The notes beneath the pieces are model-generated. The model was not told the origin of the DNA and did not search any database. It saw only the letters and a list, made by a program, of their open reading frames with translations. This document shows positions 1 to 8,665 of a stretch of 64,000 nt of DNA, in pieces. This DNA is from Melioribacteraceae bacterium. Its GTDB lineage: Bacteria; Bacteroidota; Ignavibacteria; Ignavibacteriales; Melioribacteraceae. Made by a program: the position numbers and the translations under genes. Numbering within the stretch: position 1 is the stretch's first letter; each line of letters begins with the position of its first letter. Location: the NCBI GenBank assembly GCA_022181065.1, contig BQMY01000074.1, positions 186,001 through 250,000 of the forward strand, in the 5' to 3' direction.

Positions 1-175
1 GCACTTTCTCGAAAGTGTTTTTCCCCATTAACAATGCATCAACAGAATTGAAAAAATCCCCAAAACCGTGATCTTCGCTTTCTTCTGAATCATCCCCCGT
101 GAGCCAATCGATGTCGCCATCTTTACGCGCTATAAACCCATCGAGGGATATAGCTATAAATACAGATACCAGCAT
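1..175 (-). CDS. Dihydrofolate reductase/RibD C-terminal family protein (partial, N-terminal 58 aa)
   Basis: The gene runs off the left edge, so only the N-terminus is visible. It starts at an ATG at 175 behind a GAAGG ribosome-binding site and begins MLVSVFIAISLDGFIARKDG, then DIDWL and, near residue 50, LLMGKNTFEKV. The opening strand with S(L/M)DGFIA and the later MG(R/K)xTFE are hallmarks of the DHFR-like fold of RibD_C proteins, which are NADPH-dependent reductases of often unknown substrate. It lies 23 nt downstream of the acetyltransferase on the same strand and is probably co-transcribed. The family call is firm; the substrate is unknown. Confidence 0.8.
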   Translation of the reverse strand, partial: MLVSVFIAISLDGFIARKDGDIDWLTGDDSEESEDHGFGDFFNSVDALLMGKNTFEKV

Positions 176-198
176 AATACCTTCTTTCAGATAATCAT

Positions 199-723
199 TC
201 ACTCTTTGTTAGAGTACAGGAGTAGTTCCTCTTCCTCAATCGCGATCTTAGTTTTACCGATAAGATGTAAACCCGCTTTCTCGAGGAGGTATTGCGATAC
301 AATGTTATTTTCGTCTGTAACGCCCAATATTGTATTGAACTTCAGCACCTCATAACCATATCGCATTGTTGCTTCGAGTGCTTCCCAGGTATAACCGTGT
401 CTTTCAAACTGCGGAAGAATTGAATAGCCAACATCGGGAAATTCCAATTCATCGCGTTTAATAAAACCGCAAAAACCTATAGATTCTCCTGAACTTTTTA
501 GGATCATCTTATAGAAACCAAATCCATATTTTGAATAACCCGGTAGAAGCCTGTCTTTAATGAAATTTTCAGCGTCTTTTATCGTTCTGATTCCACGATC
601 CCCAATATTTTCCAACCAGTTTGGGGCAGTTAACAACTCAAAGACAAATTTTGCATCGGAAAGCTCAAATTTCTCAAGTGTGAGTCTTTTTGTTTCAAGA
701 ATACTCAAAATAAGCCTGATCAA
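199..723 (-). CDS. GNAT family N-acetyltransferase (RimJ/RimL type)
   Basis: The 174-aa protein starts LSILETKRLTLEKF, the typical opening of RimJ/RimL-like acetyltransferases. It carries GFCGFIKRDEL and DVGYSILPQFERHGYTWEAL, the acetyl-CoA region, then NNIVSQYLLEKAGL, the C-terminal helix motif of the family. The family transfers acetyl groups to amino groups of proteins or small molecules; the substrate here is unknown. The longest frame starts at a TTG at 723, but the TTG at 708, preceded by an AGG, fits the family N-terminus better. The A-site loop reads ERHGYTWEAL rather than the usual RGxGxA/G, a mild divergence. A DHFR-like gene follows by 23 nt. Confidence 0.8.
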   Translation of the reverse strand: MIRLILSILETKRLTLEKFELSDAKFVFELLTAPNWLENIGDRGIRTIKDAENFIKDRLLPGYSKYGFGFYKMILKSSGESIGFCGFIKRDELEFPDVGYSILPQFERHGYTWEALEATMRYGYEVLKFNTILGVTDENNIVSQYLLEKAGLHLIGKTKIAIEEEELLLYSNKE

Positions 724-773
724 CTTTTATGATAAATTTAATTTACGATTAAATTACGGAAATTAAAATAGCT

Positions 774-794
774 GACGGAGTGAAACACCCCGTC
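774..794 (-). terminator. Hairpin downstream of the 314-aa membrane protein gene
   Basis: A 9-bp inverted repeat with one mismatch around a 3-nt loop lies 6 nt beyond the stop codon at 801, followed on the minus strand by a short T-rich stretch. It is placed as an intrinsic terminator; the T-tract is weak. Confidence 0.5.
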
Positions 795-800
795 ATAAAA

Positions 801-1745
801 TCAGGTAATTGGTTTTGGTCCGAAATTTTGCATGTACCATTTTTCTTCATTTTGCATCGGGTTAAGGAATGAAGTGGAGTAGTTTATGAAGAAGTTAATA
901 ACTCCGAGGAAAGTTGCGAAAAACCCCAACACGAGGGCAACGAAAATCATAATTATCAACCCGAAAATTGCCATCTGACCTTCCGTTTCCCAATCTCGTT
1001 TCCACGGACCACCGCCATGTTTTACATAATATTTTGTTCCTTCACCCAGGAAGAGCGAGCTAAGGATTCTACCAAGCATTCCACCTCCGCTGCCAAAGTA
1101 TTTAAGTCTTTTTTCTATTCCATACATCGTAGTTCTGCTTGAAAGGACGTAGAAAACAAGTCCGAGAATGTGAATGAAAATAAATGTTGTTATTCCGGCT
1201 GTCATCAGCATCAAAACGCCAACCCCGATACTACAACCAATGATCCAGTTGGAACCGGTGAAAGCGCGTTGAGCCCTGTCTTCGTAAACTTCCTCAAATT
1301 CTTTTACCCGGTCGATTATTTCAGGGTCGGTTGGTTTAAGTTTTTTGTTGATATAATCGAGTCCGTATTTCATAAATCTTGCCTGAGAACCTTTAGTAAT
1401 GGTAATCATGTCCTCACCCTCTTCCGATTTAAACGGGGTAAGTTTTTCGCCGATTTTCTCCAATATTTCAATTGAGATATCGTTTCGTTCCTCTTCACTC
1501 ATATGTTTTACAACTTCTGATGAAGACTGACCACTTTCCTCCGGGTGGAACAAACCTTCCTTCATATTAGTGAATACAACAACAGGTAATAAAACAAAAA
1601 CACCCAAAAGGTAGCTACCGGCAAAAATCATTTGCACCCAGTCAATATCTCCTCCCGAAGAAGTACCGGTATTTGTGTCAGCGGCAAGTAGTGGAATAGT
1701 CAGAATAATCCAGAAAGCGAAGCGCGTGAAACTGCGTGATTTCAT
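801..1745 (-). CDS. Hypothetical multi-pass membrane protein
   Basis: This 314-aa protein was not recognised. It has a signal-peptide-like N-terminus (about residues 1-22, ending LLAAD), a transmembrane segment near 38-58 (GSYLLGVFVLLPVVVF), and an acidic soluble stretch (about 65-165) rich in E/D/K. Two further hydrophobic segments follow around 167-205, and a glycine-rich loop (YFGSGGGMLGRIL) precedes a C-terminal pair of membrane helices around 255-290. The start is well supported by an AAAGGAGGAAC ribosome-binding site directly upstream. It appears to be a single-gene unit with a hairpin behind it. No catalytic motif is visible. Confidence 0.75.
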   Translation of the reverse strand: MKSRSFTRFAFWIILTIPLLAADTNTGTSSGGDIDWVQMIFAGSYLLGVFVLLPVVVFTNMKEGLFHPEESGQSSSEVVKHMSEEERNDISIEILEKIGEKLTPFKSEEGEDMITITKGSQARFMKYGLDYINKKLKPTDPEIIDRVKEFEEVYEDRAQRAFTGSNWIIGCSIGVGVLMLMTAGITTFIFIHILGLVFYVLSSRTTMYGIEKRLKYFGSGGGMLGRILSSLFLGEGTKYYVKHGGGPWKRDWETEGQMAIFGLIIMIFVALVLGFFATFLGVINFFINYSTSFLNPMQNEEKWYMQNFGPKPIT

Positions 1746-1925
1746 AATGTTCCTCCTTTGTTTTCGTTTATTCTACCAAGAATCCCTGCTTAATAGCAGA
1801 TATATAGGTCTTATTATTCTCCATTATTTCGAGCTCGTATTTATTCAAAACGAATATATTTAACATACAATTAATTATTCAGATCGTCAATTGTCAGGAG
1901 AATTTTAGACAAATAATTCTGAGCC

Positions 1926-1933
1926 CAAATATA
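1926..1933 (-). promoter_or_regulatory. Candidate Bacteroidota -7 element (TATATTTG)
   Basis: On the minus strand the sequence reads TATATTTG, matching the Bacteroidota -7 consensus TAnnTTTG, about 180 nt upstream of the membrane-protein start at 1745. No convincing -33 TTG partner is visible, so this may be chance in AT-rich DNA. Confidence 0.25.
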
Positions 1934-1975
1934 AATTTTTCAGGCAGGGAACTGAGAACGGAGGGATAAAACTTA

Positions 1976-2653
1976 CTAGCTTTTCTTTCTGGCAAGAAAT
2001 GTATTCGCGACATGGGGGTTTTGTCTTCCCGCAATAATTTCAGTTCGAATGAATACAAAGTCAAAGTGTGCATTCAGTTGATCTTCCAGTTCGTTCAGGG
2101 AAGCGAAATAGAGTGTAGTTCCCATATGAGTCCTCCTGATTTTTCCTGTTCCGCCAGGGAACGGATCTTTTTCATTAAAACTAACGGAATAATAAAACCC
2201 ATGTTCATTTAGTAAATCTGCCACTTTTCTGAAATAATTACCCCTGTCGCCAAATCCAATGTGATGCAACACTTCCCAGTCAAAGATAAAATCAAATTTT
2301 TCACCTGATAATTCTTTGGTCTCCGGGAAACCACCTGTAATAAATCTACATTTGAGTTTATGATCTTTCGCTTTTTTCACGGCATTTTGAACAGCGATTG
2401 ATGATACATCAATTCCGGTTACATCAAACCCCTTTCCGGCTAACCAGAGTGAATAGTGCCCTAGTCCGCATCCAATTTCCAGGGTTTTACGGTCTTTTAT
2501 TTGGTAGTTTTTCAATAACGCGATTAGCTGTTCCGGTATTTCAGGGATATTCCAGGGTATTTTACTTTCATCAGTTTTGAGATAGATATCATTCATCACA
2601 TCTTCAAGCTCTGAAATTGAAAGCATCTTTAACGAATTAATTGCCATCTTCAA
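1976..2653 (-). CDS. Class I SAM-dependent methyltransferase
   Basis: The 225-aa protein shows a Rossmann-type SAM site: motif I LEIGCGLGHYSLWLA (about residues 57-71), then VTGIDVSSIAV for the acidic ribose-binding position, and DFIFDWEVLHHIG further on. Its layout, including a product-length domain with KIRRTHMGTTLYF near the C-terminus, resembles TehB/TPMT-like small-molecule methyltransferases. The substrate cannot be inferred. It overlaps the 3' end of the patatin gene by 17 nt and so is translationally coupled, the last gene of a four-gene operon. Confidence 0.85.
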   Translation of the reverse strand: MKMAINSLKMLSISELEDVMNDIYLKTDESKIPWNIPEIPEQLIALLKNYQIKDRKTLEIGCGLGHYSLWLAGKGFDVTGIDVSSIAVQNAVKKAKDHKLKCRFITGGFPETKELSGEKFDFIFDWEVLHHIGFGDRGNYFRKVADLLNEHGFYYSVSFNEKDPFPGGTGKIRRTHMGTTLYFASLNELEDQLNAHFDFVFIRTEIIAGRQNPHVANTFLARKKS

Positions 2654-3401
2654 TACTCTCTAATGATTTCATGGTTTCAAGATACCCTTTTTCGATAAGC
2701 TTTTGTATCTGTCGTGTATCAACCATATCAAAATTGGACAAATCAGGTTTTAAAATCAAAGCGGCTTCTTTTGTTTGCAGTTTAGTTGAGTTCAGAACAA
2801 GAAAGTCGAAGCTGTTTACCATTACTTCAATGATGTTTTCCGGTCTTTTGTTTTTATTCCCGGAATTAAGATCAACCGCAATAATGTTCTCGGCTCCCAT
2901 TTCAACAAGAGGTGAAACCGGAACGTTTTCGGTTATACCCCCGTCAACAAGCAGAGCACCATCAATTTCGACAGGAATAAATACTCCCGGAAGACAAGTG
3001 CTCGCCATAACGGCAGATTTGATATCACCCTCAGTTAATAATACTTTTTCACCCGACGTAATATTTGTTGCGACAATAGCGAGAGGGATTTTACTATCCC
3101 GAATGTTATCCCCCTTTACATTTTCGATCACTATATCACCGAGGTTCTCATTTGAAAGTAATCCGAATTGCGAGAGCGAAAGCTCGGAGATATCCATCCA
3201 CCTGAGTTTTAGCGCCAATTTTTCTATTTCTGATACCGACAAACCAAACGCATATAAAGCTGCTACAAATGCCCCGATGCTGGTTCCTGAAATATACTTT
3301 ATGTTATAATCATATTCTTCGAGGGCTTTTAGTACACCAATATGCGCTGCACCCAATACTGCGCCACCGCCAAGAGCCAAACCAATATTTTTATTTGCCA
3401 T
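2637..3401 (-). CDS. Patatin-like phospholipase (NTE/RssA family)
   Basis: The 254-aa protein has the complete patatin signature: the glycine-rich oxyanion loop GLALGGGAVLGAAHIGVL at residues 7-24, the nucleophile elbow GTSIG (about 39-43, Ser41), and the Asp of the Ser-Asp dyad in LLVDGGITENVPV (about 151-163). Patatin enzymes are cytosolic acyl hydrolases acting on phospholipids or lysophospholipids. It has the usual length for single-domain bacterial members and no cyclic-nucleotide-binding extension. It overlaps the upstream 95-aa gene by 11 nt and the downstream methyltransferase by 17 nt, which shows tight coupling. Confidence 0.9.
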   Translation of the reverse strand: MANKNIGLALGGGAVLGAAHIGVLKALEEYDYNIKYISGTSIGAFVAALYAFGLSVSEIEKLALKLRWMDISELSLSQFGLLSNENLGDIVIENVKGDNIRDSKIPLAIVATNITSGEKVLLTEGDIKSAVMASTCLPGVFIPVEIDGALLVDGGITENVPVSPLVEMGAENIIAVDLNSGNKNKRPENIIEVMVNSFDFLVLNSTKLQTKEAALILKPDLSNFDMVDTRQIQKLIEKGYLETMKSLESIEDGN

Positions 3402-3678
3402 CTACCATTCTCAATTTGTGCGGACTCGTTTTTGGAATTCGTTCTATGATATTACGCGCTTCCAGATCAAGTTTTACTGTAACCATATACCAGACTACTT
3501 TCCCCCCAAAGTTTGAGGTTAGCTCATCTATTGCCAAATCGGTTAATTTTTCAAAAGTAATTTCACCATGTTCGCTAATTTTTTCCAAAATAAATTGTTT
3601 AATAAAAGTGTATTTATCCAGCAGAATATTTACACCTTTTTTCCCCTGCGGGTGGAGTGTTAAAATTCGTTCATCCAT
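3391..3678 (-). CDS. DUF6958-like small protein (probable winged-helix fold)
   Basis: This 95-aa protein begins MDERILTLHPQGKKGVNILL and has EITFEKLTDLAIDEL followed by WYMVTVKLDLEARNIIERIP. I recall this arrangement from the small family DUF6958: LHPxGKKGVNI at the N-terminus, and a helix-turn ending in VKLDLEARGxIERIP near the C-terminus. The C-terminal part looks like a winged-helix recognition region. The function is unknown. It sits between an orphan 383-aa gene (10 nt upstream) and the patatin gene (11-nt overlap). The family assignment is from memory and should be treated as tentative. Confidence 0.7.
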   Translation of the reverse strand: MDERILTLHPQGKKGVNILLDKYTFIKQFILEKISEHGEITFEKLTDLAIDELTSNFGGKVVWYMVTVKLDLEARNIIERIPKTSPHKLRMVDGK

Positions 3679-3688
3679 GTAATTTCTT

Positions 3689-4840
3689 TTAACTATTGCT
3701 GATAATTTTCTTCTCTCTTACAAATAAAATGATTGATTGTGGTTTTCTTACTCCGAAAAAAGAGCGATAGAACCTTTCAACCAAATTTTCTTCGATATAT
3801 TCACTTCCAATCAAACCAAGATAATACATCTCGGAAAACATTTTCAATTTAATTGAGGTTATTTTTATTCTTTTCCTGTTGATATTGTTATTTTGTCCAA
3901 ACATTTCCATTATACCGCAATTTGGAATTAGCAAGCTGCTTGATACGAGTTTACTATCTTTATTCGGCAATTGGTCAGTAATTCTGAGAAATGAAGAACA
4001 ACAGGGGAAACGGTATCCTCTATTCTCTGCCCTGCAGATGTTTCGATTACATATCAATTCTTTCGTTAGCGTCAATCTTTTATACATATCATTATGATCT
4101 TCATCCGAAAAAGAACCACCGCTCCACGAAATATAACTGAATACAAAAAGTTTTGATCTATTTCTTGCTTCATCATATTTTTCATATACAAGTTCGACAC
4201 CTTTGTTGATCAGATTGAGTTCCGGAGTTAATAGTCTGACACGTATTACCCTTTTATTCGCAATCAGAAAGTCCCTGAAATTCTCGTCAAAACAGGATTC
4301 AAACAGGAAACTGTTTTTGTACTGTTCCAATAATAATGGAAGTGTAACATCCCGTGGAATATTTCCAACCGATTCCAGATTTTCCAACCCGGAGTTAAGC
4401 CACGCGACTCTTTGCAAGATATGTTTAATCTCATCATCAGGTATATTCGATTTATGTCTGAGGCGCTGCAATCTTTTAATTTCCTTTTTAATCAAATCCT
4501 CTGCTGTGACAACTTTTTTTCTTACAGCAGATTGAAGGTTTGCCTCTTCTCTGAAATATCCTATGATATCACTTTCGTTTCTGCTTTTTATAAAATACCT
4601 CGCTTCGGCATAAAGCTGCGGACTAATATGTTTCAGCAAATTGAAAGATTGTTCATAGCTTGGAGGGAATGGTTTTCTCAAAGCGATATATAGCATGTCG
4701 CGTATTGAGATTAGTAGCTGAAATGCAAGATTTCTGCTATGCTGTGGATCAAAAAACGGTGATTGTATTATACCCATTTGATTACTGATTAAATTTTCAA
4801 ATGGTCTATATATTAAAATAGCTGAATAAATCACAAACAC
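3689..4840 (-). CDS. Hypothetical protein, first gene of the patatin operon
   Basis: The 383-aa protein was not recognised. It is mostly soluble with no signal peptide. The longest frame begins at a GTG at 4840, but an ATG at 4777 (MGIIQSPFFDPQHSR) is an equally good start. A basic helical segment (residues about 110-140, KKEIKRLQRLRHKSNIP) is followed by a segment rich in paired strands. A cluster of cysteines around residues 263-278 (CNRNICRAE, then FPCCSS) may bind metal, with one further Cys in LIPNCGIMEMFG. It is divergent from the TonB receptor across a 130-nt gap and leads an operon with DUF6958-like, patatin and methyltransferase genes. Confidence 0.65.
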   Translation of the reverse strand: MFVIYSAILIYRPFENLISNQMGIIQSPFFDPQHSRNLAFQLLISIRDMLYIALRKPFPPSYEQSFNLLKHISPQLYAEARYFIKSRNESDIIGYFREEANLQSAVRKKVVTAEDLIKKEIKRLQRLRHKSNIPDDEIKHILQRVAWLNSGLENLESVGNIPRDVTLPLLLEQYKNSFLFESCFDENFRDFLIANKRVIRVRLLTPELNLINKGVELVYEKYDEARNRSKLFVFSYISWSGGSFSDEDHNDMYKRLTLTKELICNRNICRAENRGYRFPCCSSFLRITDQLPNKDSKLVSSSLLIPNCGIMEMFGQNNNINRKRIKITSIKLKMFSEMYYLGLIGSEYIEENLVERFYRSFFGVRKPQSIILFVREKKIISNS

Positions 4841-4906
4841 ATCTTATTTAATTCAGTGCATAAAAACACCATTTTTACACATTTTTCAACATTTTCAAGA
4901 AAAAAC

Positions 4907-4937
4907 TTGGCAAATCATTATTTACGAATTATATTTG
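4907..4937 (+). promoter_or_regulatory. Bacteroidota-type promoter of the TonB operon
   Basis: TTG at 4907-4909 is followed after 20 nt by TATATTTG at 4930-4937. This matches the primary-sigma promoter of Bacteroidota (TTTG-N17-23-TAnnTTTG). The expected transcript start near 4944 leaves a short leader before the GTG start at 4971. The match is visible in sequence; activity is inferred. Confidence 0.6.
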
Positions 4938-4970
4938 AGCTGTTATTTATATTTAGTCTAAATAAATATT

Positions 4971-7331
4971 GTGAGCGAATTGATTAAAAAACATATTATA
5001 GTAATTACGTTATTTCTGGTTTACTCTGTGGCAAACGCGCAGAATTTCTATGTGATTTCAGGAAGAGTTGTTGATGTTTCGGGGCATGGTATTCCCGGTG
5101 TAAACATAGTAGATTCATCGGGTTATTACGGCACCGCATCGGATATTCAGGGAAATTTTATCCTTTATAAGGTGCCTGAAGGGAATCATTTATTTGCTTT
5201 CAGCGCGATTGGCTATGAAAGTATTAAAAAAAGTATTTCGCTCTCTTCAGATTACGAGTTCAGCCAAAATATTGTATTGCGGGAAATGGCGATTTCTCTG
5301 GAGCAGATCACGGTCAGAACTAACTCGGAAGCTCAAGATATCAGACTCAAAGGTTATTCCGTTAGTGTGATCGAGAATAAGAGAACTCAAAATCTTCCGG
5401 ATGATATTAACAAAGTACTAAATCGTACGCCCGGAATTAACATCCGTGAAAGTGGTGGACTTGGTTCTGATTTCAATTTATCGCTAAACGGACTATCGGG
5501 GAATCAAATCCGATATTTTATTGATGGCGTGCCTATGGAAAACATGGGATCGTCCCTCAGCCTAAATAATTTTTCGGTAAACCTGATCCGGAATATTGAA
5601 GTCTATAAAGGCGTTGTTCCCGTAACTCTTGGAGCAGATGCTCTCGGGGGAGCTGTAAATATAGTAAGCGGATTCCGGCAGACAAGCTTTTTAGATGTCG
5701 CATCCTCTTATGGTTCATTCAATACACACCGTATTTCGTTGAACGGGCAGTATGCCGACAAGGAGAGCAAATATTATGTAAAATCTCTCCTCTTTTTTAA
5801 CCGTTCCGCAAATAGTTTCACGATGAAGAATGTACCTGTTTACGATCTGGAACTGGGCAATTTTCTTGGTAACCAGAGTGTTGAAAGATTTCATGATGAT
5901 TTTACTTCCGGCATGTTGCTTGCGGAATATGGCATTCTTGACCGTCAGTTGGCTGACAAATTATCGATCAAAATTATAGCCGCCGGAAATCGAAAAAATT
6001 ATCAGCACCCCAATAATAATATTAAACGAGTTTTTGGCGGGTTTCATACTAAAAATTCTACGGTACTCATCTCCTCTGATTATAATATCGAGTTTGACAG
6101 ATTTGATATTTCAGCGAATTTCACTTCGGGTACCATAAATGAAAGTGTTGTTGACACAAGCACAAAAAAGTACAACTGGACCGGTGATTTTGTATATAGA
6201 GAGCCAAATGATCCGAAGGGTGAATTGCTCGAGAGGCGTTCATTGATGAATATAGATGACTTCATCCTTCGGGGTGGAGTTGTAGTGCGCTACACATTGA
6301 ATCAGTTGCAGACTTTATCCGTGGCATTCAGTCAAAACTATCTTCACAGATCCGGTGAAGATGAAGTAGATATATTTAATCAGTCATATAAATCACCAAA
6401 CTTTATTAACAAAAGTATTTTGGGGCTGGAGTTTAATCAAAAAGTATTTGATAATTCGCTGGAAGCTCTGTTATTCGGGAAAGCATACTATTACAAAGGA
6501 AAAATTATCACAATTGATCTCGAAGATAATGAAGTTACAAATGAACCAACCCTTGATAACTACGGATTCGGCGCCGCAATTTCCTGGTATATTATAAACA
6601 ATATTACTATTAAATCTTCTTTTGAACTGGCATACAGGATACCGGAAAGTTTTGAGATACTTGGAGATGGTATCTATGTAAACCCTAACCCAATGTTGCA
6701 GCCCGAGAGGAGCAGCAATTTTAATTTCGGGGCTCGTTTTGACTATGATTCGGATATTCTTGGCATAAAGTCTGAATTAAACTATTTTTATCGTTTTTCT
6801 GAAGATTTCATCAGATTTAATCCCCTCGGACCGTTTGGAGAGTATGAAAACCTGAATAATGTAAAATCGGAAGGTCTCGAAGCCGGCGTAAATTTGAATT
6901 TCAAATCACTTGTTACATTCAATACAAACGTTACCTACCAGAATATTACAGATCAAACCGAGTTTGACGAAGGTTTTTACAATACCAACTATAAATCGCG
7001 TGTACCAAACATTCCATACTTCTTCGGAAACGCAGGAGCAGGATATCATCCGTTCGGAAACGAAGGTGAGTACGCTTTTCATTTTTATTACAAACTTCGC
7101 TTTGTAAATGATTTTTTCCTCACCTGGGAAAACCTCGGCAACAAGGAGGATAAGTACATAATTCCGACCCAGTTTGTACAGGATTTTCTTGTAGAATTCT
7201 CTTTCGAAAATGGCACGTACAACATATCAGCGGGCATTTTTAATCTTGCCGACGCCGAGGTTTACGACAATTTTCTCATCCAAAAACCTGGAAGATCGTT
7301 CAATGTTAAACTGAGATATTTTATCAAATAA
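4971..7331 (+). CDS. TonB-dependent receptor with N-terminal carboxypeptidase-regulatory-like domain
   Basis: The 786-aa protein starts at GTG and has a signal peptide (about 1-23, cut after VANA). A CarboxypepD_reg-like beta-sandwich spans about 27-105 (ISGRVVDVSGHGIPGVNIV). A plug domain spans about 120-235 (LNRTPGINIRESGGLGSDFN, then RYFIDGVPMENM and GVVPVTLGADALGGAVNIVSG). A 22-strand-type barrel fills the rest and ends FNVKLRYFIK. Such receptors import siderophores or other large ligands across the outer membrane using TonB energy. The DUF4374-like lipoprotein and PepSY protein downstream point to iron or siderophore uptake rather than glycan import. No SusD gene is present. Confidence 0.92.
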   Translation: MSELIKKHIIVITLFLVYSVANAQNFYVISGRVVDVSGHGIPGVNIVDSSGYYGTASDIQGNFILYKVPEGNHLFAFSAIGYESIKKSISLSSDYEFSQNIVLREMAISLEQITVRTNSEAQDIRLKGYSVSVIENKRTQNLPDDINKVLNRTPGINIRESGGLGSDFNLSLNGLSGNQIRYFIDGVPMENMGSSLSLNNFSVNLIRNIEVYKGVVPVTLGADALGGAVNIVSGFRQTSFLDVASSYGSFNTHRISLNGQYADKESKYYVKSLLFFNRSANSFTMKNVPVYDLELGNFLGNQSVERFHDDFTSGMLLAEYGILDRQLADKLSIKIIAAGNRKNYQHPNNNIKRVFGGFHTKNSTVLISSDYNIEFDRFDISANFTSGTINESVVDTSTKKYNWTGDFVYREPNDPKGELLERRSLMNIDDFILRGGVVVRYTLNQLQTLSVAFSQNYLHRSGEDEVDIFNQSYKSPNFINKSILGLEFNQKVFDNSLEALLFGKAYYYKGKIITIDLEDNEVTNEPTLDNYGFGAAISWYIINNITIKSSFELAYRIPESFEILGDGIYVNPNPMLQPERSSNFNFGARFDYDSDILGIKSELNYFYRFSEDFIRFNPLGPFGEYENLNNVKSEGLEAGVNLNFKSLVTFNTNVTYQNITDQTEFDEGFYNTNYKSRVPNIPYFFGNAGAGYHPFGNEGEYAFHFYYKLRFVNDFFLTWENLGNKEDKYIIPTQFVQDFLVEFSFENGTYNISAGIFNLADAEVYDNFLIQKPGRSFNVKLRYFIK

Positions 7332-7348
7332 TTCATCAAGGAGATACA

Positions 7349-8593
7349 ATGTTATACAAATATTCAATAAAATATATTGCTATTCTGATCGCAACTGTAC
7401 TGTTACTTTTTCTTCAGGCATGTTCTGATGATGAAAACCCGGCAGGTCCGGGAACTGAAACGGGCTCATCGGGAATAACCATGGCATTAAAGACAACTGG
7501 TGGCGATGAAACTGAATATATCGTTACAAAAGATAATATTATGGAAGGGGAAATCTCTGCCGAAGGAACCGGTATAGAAGTTACCGGCTGGAGATTTTTC
7601 TATAAAGTAAATTCAACTCTTTTCGCTTCCGGTTATAGTGACGATAACCAGTGTGCCGCTTATGTATCGAACGAAAGTGGCGAGATTGTAAGTAAAGGTG
7701 GCTTTATTTTCGAGAACGCTCTTGAAATGTTCGGTCATTCCGATGACGGTTCTACTCTTCTTGCAATGGAAATACCTCGCGCCGGTTTTAGTGAACGTAA
7801 ACTACATTTCGTAGATGTAGAAAGCGCGCAGGTTACAAAAATTACCGGGACCACAATCTTTGAATCCCGGGTTGATTCACTTGTGGCGTGGCCAACCGCT
7901 TTACAGGTAAGAGGCAATAAATTATTTATTCCTTTTCATAAATTTGATGCGCTCGGGTATTTCACAACACCGGCTGCGGATAATGCCTACATAGCTGTTT
8001 ACCCGTATCCCGATGTTACCGCCACACCAGAAAAAATAATCACAGATAGCAGGACATCCAATATTGGTGTTAATGGCAGCACTACTGGTCTGATAGAAAC
8101 AGATAGTGGCGATCTATATTCCTTTTCATGCGGCGCGGAAATGGCGGGATTTAGTCCGGCATCCACAAAACCATCAGGGATACTGCGAATTAAATCAGGC
8201 TCAACAGAATTTGATGCCGACTACTTCTTCAATGTTGAAGAAGCGACAAATGGGGGCAAATTGTTCTGGTTTGACTATGCGGGCGGAAACAAAGCCATTG
8301 CGCGAATACTTACCGACGACAATGGCGGCGCATGGGCGGCATACGGAAGAGACGTATTCAATCAGAAGCTGGTGATTATTGATTTGGTAAATCAAACTGT
8401 TACCGATGTACCGGATGTACCACTTCACGCAAAACGTTACTCATCTCCTGTTTTTGTGGAGAATGGCTATGCGTACGTAAGTATTGAGACCGCCACAGAA
8501 GCTTATGTTTACAAGGTTGATATCGAAAACGCGACAGCAGAAAAAGGGGCGAAGATCGCGGGGAAAACAGTAAAAGGTTTTTACAGGCTATAA
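7349..8593 (+). CDS. DUF4374-like lipoprotein
   Basis: The 414-aa protein has a lipoprotein signal with lipobox FLQAC (Cys25), followed by an acidic SDDENPAGPG linker. The body reads as a beta-propeller-like periplasmic or surface protein, with EYIVTKDNIMEGEISAEGTG near the start, AMEIPRAGFSERKLHFVDV, and GNKLFIPFHKFD in mid-sequence. These fit the DUF4374 family, which in Bacteroidota is regularly found beside siderophore-type TonB receptors and PepSY proteins. An AAGGAG site precedes the ATG, 17 nt after the receptor stop. The precise role (ligand capture or release) is not established. Confidence 0.75.
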   Translation: MLYKYSIKYIAILIATVLLLFLQACSDDENPAGPGTETGSSGITMALKTTGGDETEYIVTKDNIMEGEISAEGTGIEVTGWRFFYKVNSTLFASGYSDDNQCAAYVSNESGEIVSKGGFIFENALEMFGHSDDGSTLLAMEIPRAGFSERKLHFVDVESAQVTKITGTTIFESRVDSLVAWPTALQVRGNKLFIPFHKFDALGYFTTPAADNAYIAVYPYPDVTATPEKIITDSRTSNIGVNGSTTGLIETDSGDLYSFSCGAEMAGFSPASTKPSGILRIKSGSTEFDADYFFNVEEATNGGKLFWFDYAGGNKAIARILTDDNGGAWAAYGRDVFNQKLVIIDLVNQTVTDVPDVPLHAKRYSSPVFVENGYAYVSIETATEAYVYKVDIENATAEKGAKIAGKTVKGFYRL

Positions 8594-8611
8594 AGGGCCG
8601 ATTAAAAGGGG

Positions 8612-8643
8612 AATCCCGCACGGTTGTATGACTTTGCGGGATT
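8612..8643 (+). terminator. Intercistronic hairpin before the PepSY gene
   Basis: AATCCCGCA at 8612-8620 pairs perfectly with TGCGGGATT at 8635-8643 (9 bp, 14-nt loop) and is followed by a short T-rich run. It may be a weak terminator or attenuator lowering expression of the PepSY gene relative to the receptor, or an mRNA-stabilising stem. Confidence 0.5.
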
Positions 8644-8665
8644 TATTTTGCAAAAAAGGATTTTT

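Noticed and set aside
2641-3309. Long plus-strand frame (222 aa) opposite the patatin gene
   Set aside because: It is the shadow of the patatin gene, Ser/Phe-rich without any family motif, and no ribosome-binding site was found.
2637-3401. Patatin as effector of a CBASS-type anti-phage system
   Set aside because: No nucleotidyltransferase, Cap2/Cap3-like or NADase gene lies in the operon; only the phospholipase motif would support it.
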